From: Salibaculum halophilum
GTDB lineage: Bacteria > Pseudomonadota > Alphaproteobacteria > Rhodobacterales > Rhodobacteraceae
Length of the DNA stretch: 64,000 bases
NCBI RefSeq assembly: GCF_002094885.1
Contig: NZ_MSIT01000006.1
Span: 62,001-126,000 of the forward strand
Direction: 5' to 3'
Shown: positions 10,780 to 19,976 of the stretch, piece after piece
Numbering within the stretch: position 1 is the stretch's first letter
Layout: every line of letters starts with the position of its first letter
The notes under the pieces: generated by a model
Seen by the model: the letters and a program-made list of their open reading frames with translations, nothing else
Databases searched by the model: none
Told to the model about the DNA's origin: nothing
Translations under genes and position numbers: made by a program

Positions 10780-10840
10780 GCTTCTTTGGGTGGAAAATAC
10801 CGCGGGGGAGTCGCGCTTGCGCGACGGGGGCAGCGCCCCC
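10780..10840 (-). repeat. Tandem hairpin element of a kind common in Rhodobacteraceae intergenic DNA
   Basis: Two perfect inverted repeats are adjacent: GTCGCGC-TT-GCGCGAC (10810-10825) and GGGGGC-AGC-GCCCCC (10826-10840). On the minus strand they lead into CTCCCCCGCGGTATTTTCC. From memory this order (C-rich hairpin, second hairpin, then TCCCCCGnGGTATTT) recurs between genes throughout this family. It lies directly after the pccB stop and probably acts as a terminator or mRNA end. Confidence 0.5.
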
Positions 10841-10855
10841 TGCCCCTGCGTCAAC

Positions 10856-12388
10856 TCAGAGCGGGATGTTGTCGTGTTTCTTCCAGGGCATCTTGCGCTG
10901 CTTGCCCCGTAGCCCCGCAAACGCCCGGCACAACCGCTTGCGGGTCGAATGGGGCTGGATCACCTCGTCGATGAACCCGCGTTCGGCGGCCACGAAGGGA
11001 TTGGCGAAGCGGTCCTCGTATTCCGCAGTGCGCGCCGCGATCTTCTCGGCGTCGTCCAGTTCCGAGCGATAAAGGATCTCGGTCGCGCCCTTGGCGCCCA
11101 TCACCGCCACCTCGGAGGTGGGCCAGGCATAGGTGATATCGCCGCGCAGGTGCTTGGAACTCATCACGACATAGGCCCCGCCATAGGCCTTGCGGGTGAT
11201 GACGGTCACCTTGGGCACCGTCGCCTCGCCATAGGCAAACAGAAGCTTTGCGCCGTGCTTGATGACGCCGCGGTATTCCTGCCCCGTCCCGGGCAGGAAG
11301 CCGGGCACGTCCACCAGCGTCAGCAGCGGGATCTCGAAGGCATCGCAGAACCGCACGAAGCGCGCGGCCTTGCGGGAACTGTCGATATCCAGGCAGCCGG
11401 CCAGCACCATGGGCTGGTTGGCCACGACGCCCACGGTCTGGCCCTCCAGCCGGATGAAGCCGGTGACGATGTTCTTGGCGAACTCCGACTGGACCTCGTA
11501 GAAATCGCCCTCGTCGCCGATCTTGTGGATCAACTCCTTCATGTCATAGGGCATGTTGGGGTTTTCCGGCACCAGCGTGTCTAGGCTGTCCTCGATGCGG
11601 CCCACGTCGTCGAAAAAGGGCCGCCGGGGCGGTTTTTCCTGGTTGTTCAAGGGAAGGAAATCGACGAGGCGGCGCACCTCGGCCAGCGCCTCGACATCGT
11701 TCTCGAAGGCCGCGTCGGCGACGCTGGACTTCTTGGTATGGGTGCCCGCGCCGCCCAGTTCCTCGGCCGTGACATGCTCGTTGGTCACGGTTTTCACCAC
11801 GTCGGGGCCGGTGACGAACATGTAGGAGCTGTCCTTCACCATGAAGATGAAATCGGTCATGGCCGGGGAATAGACCGCGCCGCCGGCACAGGGCCCCATG
11901 ATGACGCTGATCTGCGGGATCACGCCCGAGGCCTCGATGTTGCGCTGAAAAACCTCGCCGTAGCCGGCCAGGCTGTCGACGCCTTCCTGGATGCGGGCGC
12001 CGCCCGAGTCGTTGATGCCGATGACCGGCGCGCCGTTCTGCATGGCCATGTCCATGATCTTGCAGATCTTCTGGGCATGGGTCGCGCTGACCGATCCGCC
12101 CAGCACGGTGAAGTCCTGCGAAAAGACATAGACCTGCCGGCCGTTGATCGTGCCCCAGCCGGTCACAACGCCGTCGCCGTAGGGGCGGTTGTCCTGCATG
12201 CCGAAATCGATGCAGCGGTGGGCAACGAACATGTCGTATTCCTCGAAGCTGCCCTCGTCGAGCAGCAGCTCGATGCGTTCGCGCGCGGTCAGCTTGCCCT
12301 TGGCGTGCTGGGCGTCGACCCGTTTGGCGCCGCCGCCCATGCGGGCCGCGTCGCGGCGGTCTTCCAGTTGCTGGAGAATATCGGTCAT
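10856..12388 (-). CDS. pccB: Propionyl-CoA carboxylase, carboxyltransferase beta subunit
   Basis: 510 residues from the ATG at 12388 ([20 protein letters not shown]). The protein has the N- and C-terminal crotonase-like halves of carboxyltransferases: the acyl-CoA oxyanion region with [12 protein letters not shown] and the carboxybiotin region with [25 protein letters not shown]. It ends with the conserved WKKHDNIPL. It moves the carboxyl group from biotin on PccA to propionyl-CoA. Expression is expected to be controlled by the PccR-type regulator encoded 1.5 kb away, since TTTGCAAA-like boxes lie 65-120 bases upstream of the start. Confidence 0.97.
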   Translation of the reverse strand: MTDILQQLEDRRDAARMGGGAKRVDAQHAKGKLTARERIELLLDEGSFEEYDMFVAHRCIDFGMQDNRPYGDGVVTGWGTINGRQVYVFSQDFTVLGGSVSATHAQKICKIMDMAMQNGAPVIGINDSGGARIQEGVDSLAGYGEVFQRNIEASGVIPQISVIMGPCAGGAVYSPAMTDFIFMVKDSSYMFVTGPDVVKTVTNEHVTAEELGGAGTHTKKSSVADAAFENDVEALAEVRRLVDFLPLNNQEKPPRRPFFDDVGRIEDSLDTLVPENPNMPYDMKELIHKIGDEGDFYEVQSEFAKNIVTGFIRLEGQTVGVVANQPMVLAGCLDIDSSRKAARFVRFCDAFEIPLLTLVDVPGFLPGTGQEYRGVIKHGAKLLFAYGEATVPKVTVITRKAYGGAYVVMSSKHLRGDITYAWPTSEVAVMGAKGATEILYRSELDDAEKIAARTAEYEDRFANPFVAAERGFIDEVIQPHSTRKRLCRAFAGLRGKQRKMPWKKHDNIPL

Positions 12389-12453
12389 GCGTCTTGCCCC
12401 TCGCCTTGGTTGCGCCGCTTCTATCCGGGTGCAGGGCAAAATCCGAGTCCCGA

Positions 12454-12510
12454 TTGGCAAATTTGCAAATGTCATGATTTGCCAGTTCGGCATTCGGCAA
12501 ATCCGCAAAA
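12454..12510. promoter_or_regulatory. Cluster of PccR/ScfR-type boxes in the pccB/MFS divergent promoter
   Basis: Within 57 bases there are TTGGCAAA (12454-12461), the palindrome TTTGCAAA (12462-12469), TTTGCC (12478-12483), GGCAAA (12496-12501) and GCAAAA (12505-12510). TTTGCAAA repeats are, as I recall, the reported recognition element of PccR in Rhodobacter sphaeroides. The site lies between the divergent starts of pccB and the MFS gene, so it could serve both. The exact half-site spacing differs from the simple published form. Confidence 0.65.
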
Positions 12511-12592
12511 TCCCCGCTGACGCTACCCCTGTGCACTGATTGCCGCCAAACTGTGCATGGACAGGCCCCCCGACGCCCGCTAGCTCGCCCTC

Positions 12593-13807
12593 ATGACAAC
12601 GAAACCCCTCGTCCGGTTCCTCGACCGTCGGACCGCGCCGCATCTCGTCACGCTGATCCTGCTGGCCGGGATTGCCGCGCTGAACATGTCGATTTTCCTG
12701 CCGTCGCTGAACGGCATGACGGTCTATTTCGGCACGGATTACGCGGTGATGCAGCTGGCCGTCTCGGGCTACCTCGCGGCCACCGCGGTGCTGCAGATCT
12801 TCGTCGGCCCGCTGGCCGACCGGTTCGGGCGCCGCCCCATGGTGCTGGGCGCGCTGGCGATCTTCGTGCTGGCCACGCTGGGGGCCGTGATGGCCCCCAC
12901 GGTCGAGGTTTTCCTGGCCTTCCGCCTGCTTCAGGCGGCGGTGGTGACGACCATGGTGCTATCGCGCGCCATCGTGCGCGACATGGTGCCCGACGACCAG
13001 GCCGCCTCGATGATCGGCTATGTCACCATGGGCATGGCGCTGGTGCCGATGATCGGCCCGGCCATTGGCGGGGCGCTGGACCAGGCCTTTGGCTGGCATG
13101 CCTCCTTCGCCTTTCTCGCGCTGGCTGGGCTGGGCGTTCTGGCGCTGGCCTATCATGACCTGGGCGAGACCGTGGCCGGCTCCGGCATGGATTTCCGCGC
13201 CCAGATGCGCACCTACCCCGAGCTTCTGACCTCGCCGCGGTTCTGGGGCTATGTCGCCTGCGCCGCCTTCGGATCGGGGGCCTTTTTCGCGCTGCTGGGC
13301 GGGGCCTCCTTCGTGGCCGGCGCGGTCTTTGGCCTGTCACCTTTCTGGACCGGGATCGCGCTGGGCTCGCCGGCCATCGGCTACGCGCTGGGCAACGGGC
13401 TGTCGGGGCGCTATTCCGTCCGCCTCGGGATCGACCGGATGATCCTGATCGGCACCGGCGTGGCCAGCGCGGGCATGGGGCTGTCGATGGTCCTGACGCT
13501 GGCGGGGCTGTCGCATCCGCTGCTGTTCTTCGGCTTCTGCACCACGCTGGGGCTGGGCAACGGGTTGATGCTGCCCAATGCCACCGCCGGGTCGCTGTCG
13601 GTGCGCCCGCACCTGGCGGGCACGGCCAGCGGACTGGGCGGGGCGATCATGATCGGCGGCGGGGCGTTGCTCTCGGCGGCGGCGGGCACATTGCTGACCA
13701 AGGAAACCGGCGCCCTGCCCCTGCAGGCGATCATGTTCGTCACCTCCCTGCTGGCCATGGCCGCGATCGGGCTGGTCATGCGGCGCACGGCGCGGCTGGG
13801 GCGCTGA
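12593..13807 (+). CDS. MFS transporter, Bcr/CflA-like drug-resistance family
   Basis: 404 residues with about 12 hydrophobic segments. The MFS signature between helices 2 and 3 is seen as [15 protein letters not shown]. The first helix begins at about residue 17 ([23 protein letters not shown]), and [20 protein letters not shown] follows helix 4 as in the Bcr/CflA group, which exports drugs or metabolites by proton antiport. The start at 12593 is preceded by a plain purine-poor leader. It is divergent from pccB and shares its regulatory boxes, and it is followed by pccR after 62 bases, so it may be under propionyl-CoA control. Substrate unknown. Confidence 0.88.
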   Translation: MTTKPLVRFLDRRTAPHLVTLILLAGIAALNMSIFLPSLNGMTVYFGTDYAVMQLAVSGYLAATAVLQIFVGPLADRFGRRPMVLGALAIFVLATLGAVMAPTVEVFLAFRLLQAAVVTTMVLSRAIVRDMVPDDQAASMIGYVTMGMALVPMIGPAIGGALDQAFGWHASFAFLALAGLGVLALAYHDLGETVAGSGMDFRAQMRTYPELLTSPRFWGYVACAAFGSGAFFALLGGASFVAGAVFGLSPFWTGIALGSPAIGYALGNGLSGRYSVRLGIDRMILIGTGVASAGMGLSMVLTLAGLSHPLLFFGFCTTLGLGNGLMLPNATAGSLSVRPHLAGTASGLGGAIMIGGGALLSAAAGTLLTKETGALPLQAIMFVTSLLAMAAIGLVMRRTARLGR

Positions 13808-13822
13808 TCGTTGCGCGTGTCA

Positions 13823-13860
13823 TTTGCAAAGGCTAGGCTTGCGCCAAGCTAATCTGCAAA
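13823..13860. promoter_or_regulatory. PccR-type boxes and palindrome upstream of pccR
   Basis: TTTGCAAA at 13823-13830 and TCTGCAAA at 13853-13860 flank a perfect inverted repeat GCTTG-CGC-CAAGC (13837-13849). The second box ends 9 bases before the pccR start codon. The arrangement suggests autoregulation of pccR. Confidence 0.6.
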
Positions 13861-13869
13861 GGCACACCC

Positions 13870-15264
13870 ATGTCCACCCAGAAACTCTATGCCGGGGCCA
13901 AGCTGCGCGAGCTGCGCGGACGCATCAGCCTGACGCAAAAGGCCTTTGCCGAAAAGCTGGGCGTCTCGCTACCCTATCTCAACCAGATGGAGAACAACAA
14001 CCGCCCGGTCTCGACCACGGTGGTGCTGGCGCTGGCGCAGGAGTTCGGCTTCGACGTGACCGAGTTGCAATCGGGCGACGAGGCGCGGCTGGTCTCGGAC
14101 ATGCGCGAGGCGCTGGCCGACCCTGTCTTCACCGGCCCCGCGCCGCCGCCCTCGGACCTGCGGCTCGCCGCCTCGAACGCGCCGGCACTGGCGCGCGCTT
14201 TTCTCGACCTGCACACCGCCTATCGCCAGACGCACGAGCGCCTGGCCAGCCTCGACGAGGCGCTGGGCCGCGAGGACAGCCGCCTGCAGCCGAGCCCCTG
14301 GGAAGAGGTCCGCGATTTTTTCCATTACTGCGACAACTACATCGACGCCGTCGACCGCGCCGCCGAAGGGTTTGCCGGCCGCGCCGGGCCGGACATCGCC
14401 GCCGCGGCCGAGGCGGCGCTGGCGCGCCACGGCGTCACGATCACCCGCAGCCGCGCGCCGGAGCTGCGCCGCTATGATGAGGAAACCCGCACCCTGACGC
14501 TGGCGCGCACCGCCGCGCCGGCGACGCAGGTGTTCCAAATGCTGCTGCAACTGGCCCTGCTCGACCGGGACAAGCTGCTGGAGGCGACGCTGGACTTCGC
14601 CCGCTTCCAGAGCGAACAGGCCCGCTCCATCGCCAAGATCGGGCTGGCCAACTACTTTGCTGGGGCCGCGCTGATGCCCTACCGCGCGTTCCTTGAGGCC
14701 GCGCAGGAGACGCGCCACGACCTGGAACGCCTTGCCGACGTCTTCGGCGCCTCGCTGGAACAGGTGGCGCACCGACTTTCCACCCTGCAACGCCCCGGCG
14801 CCAAGGGCATCCCCTTCTTCTTCGTGCGCGTGGACCAGGCGGGCACGATCACCAAGCGCCATTCGGCCACGACACTGCAATTCGCCCGCTTCGGCGGGGC
14901 TTGCCCGCTGTGGAACGTGCACCGCGCCTTCGAGACGCCGGGCCGCTGGCTGCGGCAACTGGCCGAGACCCCGGACGGGGTGCGCTATTTCTGCCTGGCG
15001 CGCGACGTGTCCAAGCCCGGCGGCGCCTGGGGCATCCCGACCCGGCGCTATGCCATCGGGCTGGGCTGCGAGGTCAAGCACGCGGGCGCGCTGACCTATG
15101 CTGACGACATGCCCACAGGTCACGCCGAGGCGTTTGAACCCATCGGCATTTCCTGCCGCATCTGCGAGCGGCGCAACTGCCCGCAACGCTCGGTCCCGCC
15201 GCTGGAACGGCCGCTGCGCGTCGATCCGAACCATCGCGGGATGCTGCCCTATCAGGTCGATTGA
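13870..15264 (+). CDS. pccR: Short-chain fatty acyl-CoA regulator (ScfR family), PccR-like
   Basis: 464 residues. Residues about 8-65 are an XRE-type helix-turn-helix (KLRELRGRISLTQKAFAEKL, then VSLPYLNQMENNNRPVS). The middle (residues about 150-320) is the IrrE/ImmA-like segment that keeps the fold without the protease HExxH. The C-terminal ScfR domain carries a conserved cysteine cluster (ISCRICERRNCPQRS) before PPLERPLRVDPN. Family members (RamB, PccR, MccR) sense acyl-CoAs; PccR activates propionyl-CoA carboxylase genes in Rhodobacter. Its place beside pccB and the boxes upstream of both genes support that identity over the acetyl-CoA regulator RamB. Confidence 0.9.
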   Translation: MSTQKLYAGAKLRELRGRISLTQKAFAEKLGVSLPYLNQMENNNRPVSTTVVLALAQEFGFDVTELQSGDEARLVSDMREALADPVFTGPAPPPSDLRLAASNAPALARAFLDLHTAYRQTHERLASLDEALGREDSRLQPSPWEEVRDFFHYCDNYIDAVDRAAEGFAGRAGPDIAAAAEAALARHGVTITRSRAPELRRYDEETRTLTLARTAAPATQVFQMLLQLALLDRDKLLEATLDFARFQSEQARSIAKIGLANYFAGAALMPYRAFLEAAQETRHDLERLADVFGASLEQVAHRLSTLQRPGAKGIPFFFVRVDQAGTITKRHSATTLQFARFGGACPLWNVHRAFETPGRWLRQLAETPDGVRYFCLARDVSKPGGAWGIPTRRYAIGLGCEVKHAGALTYADDMPTGHAEAFEPIGISCRICERRNCPQRSVPPLERPLRVDPNHRGMLPYQVD

Positions 15265-15319
15265 CGCAGGCGCGGCTTTCGGGACAGATGGACCCGGCAG
15301 AACGCAGGAGGAGCGCGCC

Positions 15320-15790
15320 ATGGAACTGAGCGGCACACAGGTCATCGCGGCCGACCGCGACACGGTCTGGACCCATCTCAACGATGCCGAGACGCTCAAG
15401 GCCTGCATCCCCGGCTGCGAGGACCTCACCGGCACCCCCGAAGACGGGTTCCAGGCCACGGTCAAGCAGAAGGTCGGCCCGGTCAAGGCGACCTTCCAGG
15501 GCCATGTCACGCTGGAAAACGTCGCCGCGCCGGACAGCTATACCCTCGTGGGCGAGGGCAAGGGCGGTGTCGCGGGCTTTGCCAAGGGATCGGCCGACGT
15601 GTCATTGGCGGAGGTGGAGGCGGGCACCGAACTGTCCTACGTCGTCGAGGCCAAGGTCGGCGGCAAGCTGGCACAACTGGGCAACCGCGTGGTGGGCGGC
15701 TTCGCGCGCAAGATGGCGGATTCGTTCTTCGAGAACTTCAAGGCGCAGGTCGAAGGCCCCCGAGGGGACGACCCGGGCGACGCGGCCTGA
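15320..15790 (+). CDS. CoxG-like (SRPBCC superfamily) protein
   Basis: 156 residues from the ATG at 15320, with AGGAGGAG upstream. The sequence MELSGTQVIAADRDTVWTHL, DAETLKACIPGCEDL and KVGPVKATFQGHVTL follows the CO dehydrogenase subunit G pattern of the SRPBCC (START-like) fold. In CO oxidisers CoxG helps attach the enzyme to the membrane, but no coxMSL genes are present here. These proteins also occur beside other molybdenum hydroxylases and alone. It lies 55 bases after pccR on the same strand; whether it belongs to that transcript is open. Confidence 0.85.
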   Translation: MELSGTQVIAADRDTVWTHLNDAETLKACIPGCEDLTGTPEDGFQATVKQKVGPVKATFQGHVTLENVAAPDSYTLVGEGKGGVAGFAKGSADVSLAEVEAGTELSYVVEAKVGGKLAQLGNRVVGGFARKMADSFFENFKAQVEGPRGDDPGDAA

Positions 15791-15808
15791 GCGCGCCGCC
15801 CGGCCCGG

Positions 15809-16048
15809 TCAGGCCTTCTGCAATTCGGTCCAGATCTCGTCCTTCAGGGCCAGGCGCTGCTTGCGCAATTCGGCCATGTGCAGATCGTCGGTGGGTTCCA
15901 CGTCCGTTTCCGCACGATGCACCGCGCGGTTGACCTCGTGGTAGTCGTCGAAGAGCTTGGCGAAATGCGCGTCCTCGACCTTGAGCCGATGGATCGTCTC
16001 GACGTGGTCGGGGAATTCCTCGGCCAGCTCGTGCGGGGTATGCGACAT
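15809..16048 (-). CDS. YdcH family (DUF465) protein
   Basis: 79 residues, mostly helical: MSHTPHELAEEFPDHVETIH, KVEDAHFAKLFDDYHEVNRA and ELRKQRLALKDEIWTELQ. This matches the DUF465 helical hairpin, with the conserved H-F-x-x-L-x-x-x-Y-x-x-x-N segment and the L-x-K-x-R/Q-L-x-L-K-D-E/D ending. Function unknown; proteins of this family are small and cytoplasmic. Convergent with the CoxG-like gene, with 18 bases between the stops. Confidence 0.85.
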   Translation of the reverse strand: MSHTPHELAEEFPDHVETIHRLKVEDAHFAKLFDDYHEVNRAVHRAETDVEPTDDLHMAELRKQRLALKDEIWTELQKA

Positions 16049-16135
16049 GTGATTTCCTTTTCCGTTCGCGACATTACGCGTCGAGCCTAGGGGCCGTCGG
16101 TCAGGGCCACATTGACAGGGATCAAAGGGCCGCGC

Positions 16136-17776
16136 CTATCGCTGCGCCGTCTGCCAGTCGGGATGCACCCAGGGCCGGTCGTTGGCCGGCGGCAGGCGGC
16201 GACCGAGGACATGATCGGCGATTTTCTCGCCCACCATGATCGAGGGCGCGTTGAGGTTGCCGTTGGGGATGCGCGGAAAGATCGAACTGTCGGCCACGCG
16301 CAGGCCTTCGACCCCGATCACCCGGCCCTGCGGATCGACCACGGCCTCCGCGTCGTCGGCCCGGCCCATGCGGCAGGTGCCGCAGGGATGATAGGCGCTT
16401 TCGGCATGCTCGCGGATCGCCGCGTCGAGGGCGGCATCCGTCCGGGCCTGCGGCCCCGGCACCAGTTCTTCGCCCCGCCAGGGGTCGAACGCCGCTTGCC
16501 CCAGGATTTCGCGGGTCAGCCGGATGCAGGTGCGGAACTCGGCCCAGTCGTCGGGATGGGACATGTAGTTGAACCGGATGCGCGGGTCCGCCTGCGGATC
16601 GCTTGAACGCAGCGTGACCGCCCCGCGCGATTTCGACCGCATCGGCCCGACATGCGCCTGGAACCCCTCTTGCGCGCCCTTGCCGTCGTAGCGCACGGCC
16701 AGCGGCAGGAAATGGAACTGGATGTCCGGGTAGGCCACGCCCGCCCGGCTTCGGATGAACCCGCAGCTTTCGAACTGGTTGCTGGCCCCGGGGCCGCGAC
16801 GGCCGAACAGCCATTGCGCCCCGACCCAGGCCTTGCCGGCAAGGTTCCAGTACTTGTATAGGCTCGCCCGGCCCCGGGCCGACATCTGCACGTAAAGCTC
16901 AAGATGATCCTGCAGGTTGCGGCCCACGCCGGGGCGGTCGGCCACGACCGCGACGCCGTGCTCGGCCAGATGCGCCGCCGGGCCGATGCCGGACAGCATC
17001 AGCAGCTTGGGCGAATTGATCGCCGAGGCGGCGACGATGACCTCGGCCCGGGCCGAGATCACCCGCCCGTCGGTCAGTTTCACGCCCGTCGCACGGCCCT
17101 CTTTGATGACAAGTTTCGCCGCCAGCCCCGACACCACGTCACAGCGCCCGGTGGCTCGCGCCGGCCGCAGGTAGGCCGAGGCGGCGGACCAACGCCGGCC
17201 CTGCCAGATCGTCGCCTCGAAGGGGCCGAAGCCCTCCTGCTTTTCGCCGTTGTAATCGTCGGTGCGCGCGTAACCCGCCTGCGCGCCCGCCTCGATGAAG
17301 GCCTGCACCAGCGGGTTCTTTCCAGCCCCGCGGGTGACATGCAGCGGTCCGCCCTGCCCGCGCCAGGCCGCGTCGCCGCCGCGCCCGCCGTCGTGCCAGT
17401 CCTCCATGCGCCGGAAATAGGGCAGGACGTCGGCATACCCCCAGCCCTCGGCGCCGCTGTCGGCCCAGTGGTCAAAATCATGGGCATGGCCGCGCACGTA
17501 GACCATGCCGTTTATGGACGATGACCCGCCGATCACCTTGCCGCGCGGACAGGCCAGCCGCCGCCCGCCCAGGTGCGGCTCAGGCTCGGTCCGGTAGCCC
17601 CAGTCGTAGCGGCGCATGTTCATCGGAAACGACAGCGCGCCCGGCATGTTGATGAGCGGCCCCGCGTCCGAGCCGCCGTATTCGATCACCAGCACGGATT
17701 TGCCGGCCTCGGCCAGCCGATAGGCCATGGCGCAGCCCGCCGAGCCGGCCCCGACGATGACGTAGTCAGCCTGCAT
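16136..17776 (-). CDS. betA: Choline dehydrogenase
   Basis: 546 residues of the GMC oxidoreductase family. The N-terminal FAD loop is [11 protein letters not shown] (G9-x-G-x-x-G14), followed by [20 protein letters not shown] (GMC signature 1) and [17 protein letters not shown] (signature 2). The catalytic His lies in [12 protein letters not shown]. It oxidises choline to betaine aldehyde (and can go on to betaine) at the membrane. The start MQADYVIVG at 17776 is 10 bases after the betB stop, so betB-betA are one operon, and the BetI gene lies upstream of betB on the same strand. Confidence 0.95.
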   Translation of the reverse strand: MQADYVIVGAGSAGCAMAYRLAEAGKSVLVIEYGGSDAGPLINMPGALSFPMNMRRYDWGYRTEPEPHLGGRRLACPRGKVIGGSSSINGMVYVRGHAHDFDHWADSGAEGWGYADVLPYFRRMEDWHDGGRGGDAAWRGQGGPLHVTRGAGKNPLVQAFIEAGAQAGYARTDDYNGEKQEGFGPFEATIWQGRRWSAASAYLRPARATGRCDVVSGLAAKLVIKEGRATGVKLTDGRVISARAEVIVAASAINSPKLLMLSGIGPAAHLAEHGVAVVADRPGVGRNLQDHLELYVQMSARGRASLYKYWNLAGKAWVGAQWLFGRRGPGASNQFESCGFIRSRAGVAYPDIQFHFLPLAVRYDGKGAQEGFQAHVGPMRSKSRGAVTLRSSDPQADPRIRFNYMSHPDDWAEFRTCIRLTREILGQAAFDPWRGEELVPGPQARTDAALDAAIREHAESAYHPCGTCRMGRADDAEAVVDPQGRVIGVEGLRVADSSIFPRIPNGNLNAPSIMVGEKIADHVLGRRLPPANDRPWVHPDWQTAQR

Positions 17777-17786
17777 TCGGTTTTCC

Positions 17787-19241
17787 TTAGAACGGGGCCT
17801 CGACATCGCCCATGCGGACGTAGACGGACTTCTTCTGGCTGTAGTGCTCGATCGCGTCGCGGGCGTTCTCGCGGCCCAGGCCGGACATCTTGGTGCCGCC
17901 GAAGGGGGCCTCGACCGGCGCGTCGTTGTAGCTGTTGATGTAGCAGGTCCCGGCCTCGAACCCGGCGACCATGCGGTGCGCGCGGGCCAGGTCGCGGGTG
18001 AACACCCCGGCGGACAGGCCGAACTCGGTGTCATTGGCGCGCGCCAGCACCTCGTCCTCGGTGTCGAAGTCCAGAAGCGACAGCACGGGGCCGAAGATTT
18101 CCTCGCGCGCGATGGTCATGTCGTCGGTGACCTCGGCAAAGACGGTGGGTTCCAGGTAATATCCCGCACGGCCCACCCGCTTGCCACCGGCCACGAGGCG
18201 GGCGCCTTCCGCGATCCCCTTGGCGATGTAGCCCTCGACGATCTCGAGTTGCCCGGCGCTGACAAGGGGGCCGTAGTTGACCGCCTCGTTCAGCGGGTCG
18301 CCCATCTTCACGCCGTCCAACCGTTCGGTCAGACGTTTCAGAAACGCGTCCTTTATACCCTTTTGCACGAAGACCCGCGTGCCGTTGGAACAGATCTGGC
18401 CCGAGGAATAGAAATTGGCGAGGATCGCGCCGCTGACGGCATTTTCCAGGTCGGCGTCGTCGAAGATTACCAGCGGCGACTTGCCGCCCAGCTCCATGGT
18501 GACGTGCTTAATGCCCGCCGCGGCCATGGCGTAGACCTTGCGCCCCGTGGGCACCGACCCGGTCAGCGAGACCTTGTCGACCCGGTCATCGTTGACCAGC
18601 AGGGACCCGGCCCCTGCCCGGCCCTGCACCACGTTGAAAACGCCCGGCGGCAGGCCCGCCTCGTGCAGGATCGCGGCCACCTGCAGCGCCGAAAGCGGGG
18701 TTGTTTCCGACGGCTTGAAGATCATCGCATTGCCGCAGGCCAGCGCCGGCGCGGCCTTCCAGCAGGCGATCTGCGTGGGATAGTTCCAGGCCCCCAGCCC
18801 GACACAGACACCCAGCGGTTCACGCCGGGTATAGGCGAAATCCGCGCCCAGCGGGATGTGATCGCCGGTCAGGCTGGCGGCGAGGCCGCCTAAGTATTCC
18901 AACGCGTCGGCCCCGCTGGTGGCATCGGCAACGAGCGTTTCCTGCAGCGGCTTGCCGGTGTCGCGGGTCTCCAGTTCCGACAGCTCGCGGTTGCGGTCGC
19001 GCATGATGTCGGCGGCCCGGCGCAGCACCCGGCCGCGCTCGGTACCGCTCAGGGCGGCCCATTCGGGCTGGGCGCGTTTCGCGGCGGCCAGCGCCTGCTC
19101 GACCACCGCGTCGGTGGCCGCGTGCAGCGTCGCGATGCGGTCGCCATTGGCCGGGTAGATCACCGGGATCTCGGCGCCGGTGCCATCCTCGACATGCGCC
19201 CCATCGATGAAATGGCTGCCCTCGGGTTGCGGGTCGATCAT
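17787..19241 (-). CDS. betB: Betaine aldehyde dehydrogenase
   Basis: 484 residues, an aldehyde dehydrogenase. The catalytic Cys is in [17 protein letters not shown] and the general base Glu in [10 protein letters not shown]; the NAD-binding loop reads [14 protein letters not shown]. The N-terminus [20 protein letters not shown] and the betaine-type region [14 protein letters not shown] suit BetB. It converts betaine aldehyde to glycine betaine, an osmoprotectant that these bacteria can also catabolise. It lies between betI and betA in one direction. Confidence 0.95.
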   Translation of the reverse strand: MIDPQPEGSHFIDGAHVEDGTGAEIPVIYPANGDRIATLHAATDAVVEQALAAAKRAQPEWAALSGTERGRVLRRAADIMRDRNRELSELETRDTGKPLQETLVADATSGADALEYLGGLAASLTGDHIPLGADFAYTRREPLGVCVGLGAWNYPTQIACWKAAPALACGNAMIFKPSETTPLSALQVAAILHEAGLPPGVFNVVQGRAGAGSLLVNDDRVDKVSLTGSVPTGRKVYAMAAAGIKHVTMELGGKSPLVIFDDADLENAVSGAILANFYSSGQICSNGTRVFVQKGIKDAFLKRLTERLDGVKMGDPLNEAVNYGPLVSAGQLEIVEGYIAKGIAEGARLVAGGKRVGRAGYYLEPTVFAEVTDDMTIAREEIFGPVLSLLDFDTEDEVLARANDTEFGLSAGVFTRDLARAHRMVAGFEAGTCYINSYNDAPVEAPFGGTKMSGLGRENARDAIEHYSQKKSVYVRMGDVEAPF

Positions 19242-19295
19242 GAGACTTTCCTTTCGTGGCGCGTTGATTCCGCGCCGGCCGGTGCCGCGCGGGGC

Positions 19296-19883
19296 TCAGA
19301 CGGTCGCGGCTGGGGGCACGTCCGTGGCGATCTGGCCCAGGGCCAGCGCGGTTGCCTCGGCGGCGAGGTCGGCATCGTCGGACAACCCCGCGCGCAGGTA
19401 GAGACCGTCGATCAGCGCCGCCAGACGGTCGGCCGCCGCCGGGGCGGCCGCACCGACCAGCGGGCGCAGATCGTGCAAGAGGTTCGATCGCAGCCGCCGC
19501 TGATACACGGTCAGAAGTCGCGCAGCGCTTTCATTTTTCTGCGCAAGAACGTAAAAATTCAGCCAAGCGGCGATGATTTCCTTGTGAAAATTCGATGTCG
19601 CGAAGCTGGCGCGCACGATCGCCTCGAGACGTTCGCGCGGCGGGCCGGCCATGGCCAGCGCGCCGCGCACCTCGGCCCCGTAGACCGTCAGCGTGTGTCG
19701 CATGGCGGCGAGAAAGATGTCCTCCTTGCCGCCGAAATAGTGATGCGCCAACGCACTGGACATGCCCGCCCGCCGCGCGATGCGCGACACGGTCACGTCA
19801 AGGCTGCCGCTGGCCCCGATCTCGGCGATGGTGGCTTTTACCAGCGCCTCCCTGCGTATAGGCTCTGCGCCAAGCTTTGGCAT
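19296..19883 (-). CDS. betI: Choline-responsive TetR-family repressor
   Basis: 195 residues. The N-terminal TetR helix-turn-helix runs from about residue 10 to 55 (RREALVKATIAEIG, then VSRIARRAGMSSALAHHYFG) and reads on to GGKEDIFLAAMRHTL, the BetI form. The C-terminal ligand domain includes WLNFYVLAQKNESAARLLTV, also diagnostic of BetI. It represses the bet genes, and choline relieves repression. It is the first gene of the minus-strand betI-betB-betA run, and a palindrome of the BetI type lies 46 bases upstream of its start, between it and choX. Confidence 0.94.
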   Translation of the reverse strand: MPKLGAEPIRREALVKATIAEIGASGSLDVTVSRIARRAGMSSALAHHYFGGKEDIFLAAMRHTLTVYGAEVRGALAMAGPPRERLEAIVRASFATSNFHKEIIAAWLNFYVLAQKNESAARLLTVYQRRLRSNLLHDLRPLVGAAAPAAADRLAALIDGLYLRAGLSDDADLAAEATALALGQIATDVPPAATV

Positions 19884-19928
19884 CCTGTCCTCGTCACGAC
19901 TTGCATTGCAAAAGCTAGTCTGTTCTTT

Positions 19929-19942
19929 ATTGACTCGTCAAT
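19929..19942. promoter_or_regulatory. BetI operator palindrome
   Basis: ATTGAC-TC-GTCAAT is a perfect palindrome centred in the 93-bp gap between betI and choX. BetI operators in proteobacteria have this ATTGA...TCAAT form. One site between two divergent operons suggests shared control of choline oxidation and uptake. Confidence 0.8.
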
Positions 19943-19976
19943 CAAGAAAACGCCAACCAAAACCAGGGAGACTTCC

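Noticed and set aside
15320-15790. CoxG-like gene considered as evidence of CO oxidation
   Set aside because: No coxL, coxM or coxS genes are present in the window; the SRPBCC protein alone cannot support that function.
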